Assembly (NCBI GenBank): GCA_016200205.1
Contig: JACQFF010000325.1
Span: 1-41,481, forward strand
Origin: Planctomycetia bacterium
GTDB lineage: Bacteria > Planctomycetota > Planctomycetia > Pirellulales > PALSA-1355
Reading direction: 5' to 3'
Length of the DNA stretch: 41,481 nucleotides
This document shows, piece by piece, positions 11,101 to 16,543 of this stretch. The stretch's first letter is position 1. The number at the start of each line of letters is the position of its first letter. The notes under the pieces are model-generated. The model was not told the DNA's origin, ran no database searches, and saw nothing but the letters and a program-made list of their open reading frames with translations. The position numbers and the translations under genes are program-made.

Positions 11101-11386
11101 AGCAATCGGCTGGTTGGCCAAGGCGCGCAAATGGATCGAAGATGAAGGGCGCCTGCTTGTCGCCGTGCCCACGTCGGTTGCCGACCATTCAATCGACTCC
11201 TCGGCGGCAAGCAGCGCAACGCGCAAACCAACTGTCGGGGCCCATGCCGCTTCTTCTGAAAAGCGAGACGATCTTCCAACGCCACGGATATCATATAATG
11301 ACCGGATGTTGGTCGCGGACATAGCTTTCGAAGTTGAGACAATCCTACGCGAAGCCGAGTCGCTCGTCGATGTTTTCGCGCGATGA
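8138..11386 (+). CDS. Membrane-anchored Ser/Thr protein kinase with TPR-like C-terminal domain
   Basis: 1082 residues. The first ~100 residues (RW..NERIPAEHYLHAHPQL, EYRRRFPQY) match the usual leader of planctomycete kinases. The Hanks-type kinase domain spans about 152-430. The glycine loop is RIGSGSCGVVW, the ATP-binding lysine is K184 in VAIK, the catalytic loop is HRDIKPAN with HRD at 274-276, DFG is at 308-310, and GTPAYMSPEQAAG follows. All catalytic residues are present, so it should be active. A single hydrophobic segment at about 455-480 follows a basic stretch (WRWAKRNPR). The remaining ~600 residues are helical TPR-like repeats (for example ALAESFSRLGMLHARASQNAQAMEAFDQAI), probably outside the membrane as a sensor or protein-binding part. 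The start overlaps the sigma gene stop. Substrates are unknown; the sigma factor is the obvious candidate. Confidence 0.93.
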   Translation: MSATTPQPLSQLAAELCADLTARWRANERIPAEHYLHAHPQLTADPESALDVIYTEFLLRIELGERPTDAEYRRRFPQYDRQLSNHFELEQALESWPIQYPDMDSAPGSNGGPIDFESRPAEACEDARACPGEAVNATQAGEGNRGVEQHQFGRFTLVERIGSGSCGVVWKALDGDLNRYVAIKIPHAGQLTERDAARFLREARSAARIRHPGIVAIHEVGQHNGAPFLVSDFIDGVTLVTLLETRRVSCLEAAELIRDVALALQCAHALGVVHRDIKPANIILDSSESRDADKQNSKPALGRPLLMDFGLAHCDDADRTVTVDGDLVGTPAYMSPEQAAGSTRLIDARSDVYSLGVVLYQLLTGEPPFRGNCRMVLDQVLREEPRAPRLLNDHIPEDLETVCLKAMSKEPGRRYGSAEEFADDLKRFLRGEPIRARPITKIERAWRWAKRNPRLAGLSAAVGLSLVAVSMTSTAAALRINAARHEAVEQQEHASANLVRAESERARAERNLEFAHLMVRQLVDNYSLLGDQQQQFDQRLQWYEKANALLASTARKSPSKVEFQTALAESFSRLGMLHARASQNAQAMEAFDQAIAILDRLCKQYPDLPQYQLDLAKACDYLGRQYRAENRYDAALVMHEKACQLQAGLISTARLPTMQASRDLAIYYSDLGVLQHDMDHIRASHESYERAFALLEPLAETYPADAALQAAFASLCRDIGMRRASGDSKQWFDRARTILESLIATHEGEIQYRPDLAKLLTKYSETEDDPERAFGWQQKAHKLWEQLDREFPSDSEIRRGFVCSLGDNGRFLRLLGHHREAIDSLRRAAQQMEIIVTEDSSERDHDLVVHALTMIAGSELQVGNLDGYRETCREIMTHCQKRNSNWYDPLRVCLVLPDVVDDHAQLVHLAEDAANHGSRSLRKQATLGASLYRAGRLREAADMLRNVEMSNRLALLVRTGTAEVIRADNARVALFLAMANARLQRSIEAIGWLAKARKWIEDEGRLLVAVPTSVADHSIDSSAASSATRKPTVGAHAASSEKRDDLPTPRISYNDRMLVADIAFEVETILREAESLVDVFAR

Positions 11387-11461
11387 CCAACTTCGCGCAG
11401 AATCGGCAAGTCAAACATAATCCGCTGCTCGGCGGATGCGACCACACTTGGCGAGATGCTT

Positions 11462-12268
11462 TCAATCGGCCGCGCGAAAGCGATCGTTCATCCACGCGTG
11501 CCACAACGGCTCGTCGCGTGCGACAACAGAGGCCGCCCGGTCGCCGTACAGATAGAAGCTCACCTGCGGGTAGACTTTGTCGCCCACCGTGTTGGCGATG
11601 AGGGAGGCGATGCCCGGGATCGGCTCGTCGAGTCGGAGGAGCGCGTGGAGGTGATTCTTGCCTTCGCCGATTTGCTCGATGAACCCGGCCAGTGGCGGCA
11701 CGCCGGCGGGCGTGTTCCACCGCTGGCCCATGGTGGCCCCGGCAAGGCCAAGCGACCCGATCAGCGTTTCCCATGCCTTGGACCCGGGCTCGGGGGCGAC
11801 GCCCACCAGTTGAACGGTCGAGCAGGGCTGGCCACGGAAGTGTGTGAGGTACAGCCGTAGGATGCGGAAGAAGGTCGGCCAGCCGGATTCGATACTCTCG
11901 AGTTGATCGTCCCAATCGTCGCTGCTGGCGAAAAGGCTGTGAACCACGCGTACGACGCAGACACCGCCCCAGCGCGCTTCGACGATCCACTGCGTGGCTA
12001 GCAGCGGAGCGCTCGGTCCCAGGTCCTGGCTCTCGGCGGCGAACCGGCGGGGTGGGTCCCAGGCGGTCGCGGTCGCGATCGCGTCCATGCCCGGGCCGAA
12101 ATGGGAAACAACAGCGCCGCCTTCGCGCTGTTCGACCTCGGTCGGAACGAACCAGGACGAGACTCCAGGCCCGGTCGCAATGGCCTGCCAGACTTCCTCG
12201 GGCGTGCCCGGGACCTCAACTTCAACTTGGACCGATCGGCGTCCGGACGCTTCTTTCTTCACACTCAC
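11462..12268 (-). CDS. SRPBCC (AHSA1-like) domain protein
   Basis: 268 residues beginning at a GTG that overlaps the stop of the upstream regulator (GTGA). The N-terminal half has the START/SRPBCC pattern: VQVEVEVPGTPEEVWQAIATGPGVSSWFVPTEVE, then TATAWDPPRRFAAE, with a long C-terminal helix around WPTFFRILRLYLTHFRG. This fold is a hydrophobic-pocket domain used for lipid-like ligand binding or as an Hsp90 ATPase activator-like module. The actual ligand is unknown. The second half (GSLGLAGATMGQRWNTPAG to the end) may be a second, divergent SRPBCC repeat, making it longer than the usual 150-170 residue single-domain member. ArsR-like regulator plus AHSA1-like protein is a common bacterial pairing, so both are probably transcribed from the promoter before the regulator. 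Confidence 0.85.
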   Translation of the reverse strand: MSVKKEASGRRSVQVEVEVPGTPEEVWQAIATGPGVSSWFVPTEVEQREGGAVVSHFGPGMDAIATATAWDPPRRFAAESQDLGPSAPLLATQWIVEARWGGVCVVRVVHSLFASSDDWDDQLESIESGWPTFFRILRLYLTHFRGQPCSTVQLVGVAPEPGSKAWETLIGSLGLAGATMGQRWNTPAGVPPLAGFIEQIGEGKNHLHALLRLDEPIPGIASLIANTVGDKVYPQVSFYLYGDRAASVVARDEPLWHAWMNDRFRAAD

Positions 12269-12867
12269 GATGGCACCTTGTTACGGGGTTCATGCGGCAA
12301 AGGGTGCGCCACGATCACCAGGCGATGCGCACGGCCGCCAGACGCAGATTCATCATGGTAGCGCGAGGCAAGTTTCGTTATTGCGTTGGTGAGATCGCTC
12401 GTGAAGGCGGCGCGGTCCGCCGCGGAGCGGAACCGAATCTCGGTGTCCAGCGACAAGGTTGCCAGCCGCTTGTTGAGTTCCCTGGAACGGCGCACCAGAC
12501 CGCTGACCTCGCGAATAACGCGGGCGGCCAAGACGATGAGATAGCTCGCGGAAAGACGGTCTGCATCACGGCGCGGATCCGCGGCGACCGGACCCAGCGC
12601 GCTTGGCGAGACGATATAGGAAACCGCGGTCGCAACCAGCAAACGCTCCGTCAGGCCACCCCACTTGCGTTTCTCAGCCAACTTTACCAACCCGTGCGTC
12701 TCCAGGGCTCGCAAATGGTAGTTGATCTTCTGGCGTGCAAGCCCTAGTCGCGTGGCGAGCGTCGCGGCGGAGGCGGGCTCGGCCAGTTCCAATAGTAGCC
12801 GACTCCGTACCGGCTCAAGGGCAACCGTCGCGGCCGCCGGATCATCGATGACTTGCACGTCGAGCAT
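12265..12867 (-). CDS. ArsR-like winged-helix transcriptional regulator
   Basis: 200 residues from ATG 12867. The winged helix lies at about residues 16-75: LEPVRSRLLLELAEPASAATLATRLGLARQKINYHLRALETHGLVKLAE, the typical ArsR order with recognition helix around RQKINYHLRALE. No CxC metal-binding motif is visible, so it is not obviously a metal sensor. A longer frame begins at 12921, but that start lies upstream of a palindrome and predicted promoter, so I prefer 12867. The C-terminal ~120 residues (SYLIVLAARVIREVSGLVRRSRELNKRLATLSLDTEIRFRS) are helical and match the extended helix-turn-helix regulators that precede SRPBCC genes. It probably represses itself and the overlapping SRPBCC gene. Confidence 0.85.
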   Translation of the reverse strand: MLDVQVIDDPAAATVALEPVRSRLLLELAEPASAATLATRLGLARQKINYHLRALETHGLVKLAEKRKWGGLTERLLVATAVSYIVSPSALGPVAADPRRDADRLSASYLIVLAARVIREVSGLVRRSRELNKRLATLSLDTEIRFRSAADRAAFTSDLTNAITKLASRYHDESASGGRAHRLVIVAHPLPHEPRNKVPS

Positions 12868-12873
12868 GGGCTC

Positions 12874-12903
12874 ATTCTGCCATTGACAACTTTTATTGTC
12901 AAT
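12874..12903 (-). promoter_or_regulatory. Promoter and palindromic operator of the regulator/SRPBCC operon
   Basis: A perfect 8-base inverted repeat, ATTGACAA and TTGTCAAT, lies at 12882-12889 and 12896-12903 with a 6-base AT-rich spacer. On the minus strand, TTGACA (12897-12902) is a consensus -35 and CAGAAT (12874-12879) a plausible -10 with a 17-base spacer. The palindrome therefore fills the -35 and the spacer, where a dimeric repressor would block polymerase. The expected transcription start falls at about the ATG 12867, suggesting a leaderless mRNA. Confidence 0.6.
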
Positions 12904-12991
12904 AGCGGCGTGGTCCCTCATTCAGCCTTCGCTCGAACGACTGCTAGGGGTCGAAAGCGGTCGTTGGGCCCGCGGTGGCACCGGATAGGGA

Positions 12992-13165
12992 ATGCGCGCA
13001 TTGCTCATTTTCGATCCGGTCCTCATTCCAAGCGATGCTTTGTTCTTCAAGAATACACATATGGGTCCCGCTACCCACATTTTCGCCACCGAGCGCGCGG
13101 TCGCGGCTGTCAAGGAGGCTCACTTAACCGGCTATGAGTTTAGGCTCGCCGGGACAAGCGAATAG
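12992..13165 (+). pseudogene. Short fragment resembling the C-terminus of an Imm11/DUF1629-type protein
   Basis: A 57-codon frame begins at ATG 12992, directly after an in-frame TAG. It reads MRALLIFDPVLIPSDALFFK, then HIFATERAVAAVKEAHLTGYEFRLAG. The ending resembles the C-terminal end of DUF1629/Imm11-type immunity proteins, where a predicted helix is followed by a LTGFEF-like motif. Full-length members are about 150-200 residues, and nothing upstream in any frame continues the homology that I can see, so I treat it as a truncated relic. It lies in the 628-bp gap between the regulator and the outer-membrane efflux gene. It could still be expressed as a small protein. The assignment comes from pattern memory and is uncertain. 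Confidence 0.4.
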
Positions 13166-13237
13166 ATGCGCTCGATCGATGGCCAAAACGGCCGACGATC
13201 GTTCGCTCAAGGCCGCAAACGCCACGGATCGCAACAG

Positions 13238-13345
13238 AAAGTTCGAATCCAGCCGCCAGTCGCCCATTTTGGGCAAGTTAGGCAACGGAATAGTCGAGGC
13301 GACTGGACGCGTATTGAACTTTTTCGGGATGGCCTGAACCCATGG
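13238..13345 (+). pseudogene. Decayed copy of the C-terminal end of the 20946-21407 orphan gene
   Basis: Two blocks match the 3' part of the orphan gene at 20946-21407. The block at 13238 (starting aaagttcgaatcc) matches 21241 with 4 differences in 24 bases. The block at about 13300-13325 (around actggacgcgtattgaactt) matches about 21311-21336 with 2 differences in 25. The peptides agree (SSNPAAS versus SSNPVAS; WTRIELFRDGL versus WTPIELFLAGI), but here they sit in different frames with a TAG between, so reading is broken. I see nothing else supportable in the rest of the gap to 13495. Confidence 0.5.
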
Positions 13346-13495
13346 CCCCAGTCGCTAATCGCCGCCGTTGAGCGACTTATGGTGAATTCTGCCGCCTAGA
13401 GTCTACCATTAGCCAGATGTTTGATGGCTTGAACCCGCTCTTTAGTCACGTCCGTCTGTGGCGATCCCGCTAACCGGGCAAAAACGCCACGTCTG

Positions 13496-15004
13496 CTAAG
13501 GCGCTGTAGCCTGGATCGTGGCCGGCAAAAGCTGCCTGGTGGAAGTGTCTTGCAATTGGTTCAGCAATCCTCGCTGGCGAGTGCCGCCAGGTCCCGTCTG
13601 AATGGCGGCCCCCAGGGTGGCCGGGTTCAGGCCGCCGGTCAATTGCAGGCCCTCGATTTCGACCAAGACCTTGCGGGCCTCGACGATCGCCTCGGTATAG
13701 GCCAAGTTGGCTTGAGTGTACGTTTGCCGCGCCGAAAGCACGCGCACCAAGTCAAATTCCCCTTGCCTGTATCCCTCCATCGTAAGGTCAAGATTCTCCT
13801 TCGCGTCTTTGAGCATGGACTGCTGCAAGCGGTCGACTTGGTTGCGGGCTGTTTGGTATCGGCGAAACGAGTCCGAGAGCTGGTCCCGCAATACAAGCCG
13901 GACGCGCTGCAACTCGGCGCTTGCCACGCGAATATCCGCCTCGGCGTGATAGATGTTCCCTTGATTCCGATTGAAGAACGGGACGGGAGCAGCTATCAGT
14001 GTTGTTAGATTCGTGGATTGTGCCGTGCGGTCGTGCTCGGTGACGGTTTGCAGCGTGACGTTCGGGATGCGGCCGGCTCGCTCGCGGGCCAGCTCAGCCT
14101 GCGCGTGGGACAGCTCGGCCTCTGCGGCGCGTAGCTGAGGACTTGATTTCAAAAGTTGCGACAACTGTTGCTCAAAATCAATTTCCGGCACGGCCGCGTC
14201 GAGCTGGCCTACTAGCTCCACGGGAAGCATTTCGGGCCGCCCCATGATCGTCACCAATTGCCGCCATGCAGCTTCGTGTCGGTAGCGTGCGTCCTGAAGT
14301 CCCAGCCGGACCGCATCGCGTTGAAGCCGCGCTTGCAAGACATCGGCGCGTGCGGCCTGCTTGAGGTGCAACATCTCTTCGGTCGCCTGCAGCCCATCTT
14401 CGGCGACACGCACCAAATCTTGCGAGACGGCGATCGCACGCTGCGCGCCAAGGACCTCGAAGTACCGGACTTTCAGATCGTTGACAACGCGCATGACCTG
14501 GGCACGCTGCTCCCAGGTCAATCTCCGGATTTCCTGGGCTTCAACGGCGCGACTGAGTTGCCGCTTACCGGCCGTTACAAACTCTTGGCTGACGAACGCG
14601 CCGTTCGATTGCGTCTGGCCTGGCTGGGAGGAATCGGTTCGCAGGTAGCCGGCCTGAGGATTCGGATAGAGGCCGGCCTGAATCCAGAAGCCTCGTTCCT
14701 GGGCTATTGCGGCGGCAGCTTGAGCCAATGTCGGGTTGTACTGCAAGGCAGTCGCTTGCAAGTCGGCGAGAGACAGCCGGTTATCGGGAGCCACCGGACC
14801 CACAGGCGACCCCGTAGGCCGCCGGCTGGAGGGTGCCGGCAACGGCACGGATTCTTGGCACGGCGATGGCTGCGGTACGGACGCGAGCGCGCCAAAAGCG
14901 GCGAGTGCCAGGAGCGCCGGTCGAAACTGCGAGAGAGAGAGAGGAACAGCGTCCCGCTGCGATCGTGCAGTGGACTGCTTAGGACAGGCTGATGAGACTC
15001 GCAT
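13496..15004 (-). CDS. TolC/CzcC-like outer-membrane efflux protein
   Basis: 502 residues from ATG 15004, chosen because GAGGAA sits about ten bases upstream. A longer frame reaches 15190 without such a site. A hydrophobic export signal lies at about residues 29-43 (PALLALAAFGALASV). Two outer-membrane efflux repeats follow: LSLADLQATALQYNPTLAQAAAAI begins the first and PEIDFEQQLSQLLKSSPQL the second. Long helical stretches (AEAELSHAQAELARERAG, SDSFRRYQTARNQVDRLQQSM) are typical of the periplasmic tunnel. The protein would form the outer-membrane channel of the tripartite exporter encoded with the divergent adaptor and pump. The roughly 200-bp region between the two transcripts probably holds both promoters. 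A Cys at about position 49 (PSPCQ) is a weak lipoprotein candidate, so lipidation is uncertain. Confidence 0.9.
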   Translation of the reverse strand: MRVSSACPKQSTARSQRDAVPLSLSQFRPALLALAAFGALASVPQPSPCQESVPLPAPSSRRPTGSPVGPVAPDNRLSLADLQATALQYNPTLAQAAAAIAQERGFWIQAGLYPNPQAGYLRTDSSQPGQTQSNGAFVSQEFVTAGKRQLSRAVEAQEIRRLTWEQRAQVMRVVNDLKVRYFEVLGAQRAIAVSQDLVRVAEDGLQATEEMLHLKQAARADVLQARLQRDAVRLGLQDARYRHEAAWRQLVTIMGRPEMLPVELVGQLDAAVPEIDFEQQLSQLLKSSPQLRAAEAELSHAQAELARERAGRIPNVTLQTVTEHDRTAQSTNLTTLIAAPVPFFNRNQGNIYHAEADIRVASAELQRVRLVLRDQLSDSFRRYQTARNQVDRLQQSMLKDAKENLDLTMEGYRQGEFDLVRVLSARQTYTQANLAYTEAIVEARKVLVEIEGLQLTGGLNPATLGAAIQTGPGGTRQRGLLNQLQDTSTRQLLPATIQATAP

Positions 15005-15191
15005 TCCGAACAAATTCCTCAAACGCCACAGCCCGCGGCGAGCATAAAACCTCCGCGCGCAAGAATCCTTGGCTATCGGTTGTATCGTCAGAACGGCCTG
15101 TACCGGGGGACGAATTGCGGCCGATGCGGGTTGGGCTAACTGGGAAAATCGCTCCGAAGCGATAGAATGCTCCGACTCGCCTTGCGACAAT

Positions 15192-15214
15192 GGGAGGTGT
15201 GTATCATGTTTTAG
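15192..15214 (+). promoter_or_regulatory. Strong ribosome site and ATG followed by an in-frame amber codon (ATG-TTT-TAG)
   Basis: GGAGGT at 15193-15198 is followed after seven bases by ATG 15206-15208, TTT and then TAG at 15212-15214. This is in the same frame as the adaptor gene, whose first usable start after the stop is TTG 15230. The sequence between (GCC TGG GTT CGA ACA) stays open. The ATG looks like the ancestral start of the adaptor, so this is either a nonsense mutation or a two-codon leader peptide. Confidence 0.6.
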
Positions 15215-15229
15215 GCCTGGGTTCGAACA

Positions 15230-16495
15230 TTGAGCCGATTTTTTCCATATCTCATCGGTCCGTCCAAGGGGCGATTCTGGGCGGCAGTTGGCGTGGGCGT
15301 CACTGCCGTGTTCGCTACGGCCTGGGCCTGCGCGGTGTGGCTTCCCTCCGTGGCCTGGATTGATTCCGCACCAAGTGCAAGCGAGACGGCGGTGCCGCAG
15401 GGGGATGGCGAGGCGCAGGGCGAAGGAAATCTGATCGTCCAGCTTGCATCGGCCGACTTAGCGCGCCGGATTGGGATCGAAACGGCGGCGGTCACCCGGC
15501 AAAAACACGCTCAGAACCTCGATGCCAATGCGGAAACGGCCTACAACGGGCAACGTACTGCCGAAGTGCTGGCGCGCGTCTCGGGAGTCGTCAGGGAAGT
15601 TCGCGTGGAACTCAACCAGGTCGTCCGGCGCGGCGACTTGCTGGCCGTCGTCGACTCTGCTGCTGTCGGGTCCGCCAAGGCACAGTATTTGACCGCCTTG
15701 GCAACGGTCAAGCTCGCCGAGGTCACGTACGAGCGCTACCACGCTCTTGCCGAGAAACAGATTGCAGCCGGCAAGAACGAGTTGGAAGCACTGACAGCCT
15801 TGACTCATGCGCGGACCGGGCTGTTGGAAGCCAAGCAGCATCTATTCAATTTCGGGTTCGCGCAGGCGGACCTCGATGCGATCCAGCGGGACGAGTCGGC
15901 GAGCAATCTACTTGATGTTGTTGCTCCGATTGCCGGCAGCGTCACGACCTGGGATGCGGCGTTGGGCGAAGCGGTAGAGCCAACCACGCAGCTTTTTGCG
16001 ATCTCCGACACGTCGCAATTCTGGCTCTGGATCGATGTGTACGAGTCGGATATCGCGTCCGTGGAAGTCGGCCAACCGGTCACGTTCAGAATCTCCAACA
16101 CGGACGTACCCGTGTTCGCCGGTCGGATCACGGCGATTGGCACGGAAGCCGACCGCACGACCCGCACAACACGGGTTCGGGCCCAAATCGCCAACAACAA
16201 CGGTCGTCTGCGGGCCAATGTCTTTGGGCGGGCACGGATCGAAATCACGCCAGAGCATGAAGCAATCACAGTCCCGACGGCCGCCGTTCAACACGACGGA
16301 AAACAGGAAATCGTCTTCTTGCCGGAACGGCCAGGCCGATATCGTCGGCAAACAGTGGTCACAAAACCAATGGATGAGGATGGCCTCTCCGAGGTCGTGG
16401 ACGGGCTGGAAACGGGCCAGCAGGTCGTAACGACTGGTTCCTTCCTGCTTTATTCCGAAATGGTCAAGGATCGGATCGCCGGAGACGTGGATTGA
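15230..16495 (+). CDS. RND efflux periplasmic adaptor, CzcB/CusB-like
   Basis: 421 residues if started at TTG 15230. An inner-membrane anchor lies at about residues 15-40 (FWAAVGVGVTAVFATAWACAVWL). The family core follows: a barrel-sandwich/lipoyl half-motif (GVVREVRVELNQVVRRGDLLAVVDS), a short helical hairpin (KAQYLTALATVKLAEVTYERYHALAEKQI), the second lipoyl half (VVAPIAGSVTTWDAALGEAVEPTTQLFAISD), then beta-barrel and membrane-proximal domains. It would link the inner-membrane pump to the outer-membrane channel across the periplasm. No metal-binding His/Met-rich N-terminal tail is visible. The TTG has no good ribosome site of its own; the strong site lies before ATG 15206, which is followed by an in-frame TAG. 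Translation may depend on reinitiation, or expression may be damaged. The pump gene follows in the same direction after 48 bases. Confidence 0.9.
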   Translation: MSRFFPYLIGPSKGRFWAAVGVGVTAVFATAWACAVWLPSVAWIDSAPSASETAVPQGDGEAQGEGNLIVQLASADLARRIGIETAAVTRQKHAQNLDANAETAYNGQRTAEVLARVSGVVREVRVELNQVVRRGDLLAVVDSAAVGSAKAQYLTALATVKLAEVTYERYHALAEKQIAAGKNELEALTALTHARTGLLEAKQHLFNFGFAQADLDAIQRDESASNLLDVVAPIAGSVTTWDAALGEAVEPTTQLFAISDTSQFWLWIDVYESDIASVEVGQPVTFRISNTDVPVFAGRITAIGTEADRTTRTTRVRAQIANNNGRLRANVFGRARIEITPEHEAITVPTAAVQHDGKQEIVFLPERPGRYRRQTVVTKPMDEDGLSEVVDGLETGQQVVTTGSFLLYSEMVKDRIAGDVD

Positions 16496-16543
16496 TGCGT
16501 TCGCAATAGCCTTCCTTGTATTGTGCCGTCTCGTCATCGCAAA

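Noticed and set aside
11411-11442. ATCCGC/GCGGAT hairpin between the kinase and SRPBCC genes
   Set aside because: Only a 6-bp stem and no T-run on either strand, so too weak to call a terminator.
10644-11990. 448-codon frame on the minus strand
   Set aside because: It crosses the well-supported kinase gene and the SRPBCC gene in another frame and is Arg/Pro-rich without motifs.
12868-12921. N-terminal extension of the ArsR-like regulator to 12921
   Set aside because: It would place the palindrome and promoter hexamers inside the coding region; the family-like sequence begins after 12867.
13238-13260. GTTCGAATCC resembling a tRNA T-arm
   Set aside because: No acceptor or anticodon arm can be formed around it; the similarity to 21241 explains the sequence better.
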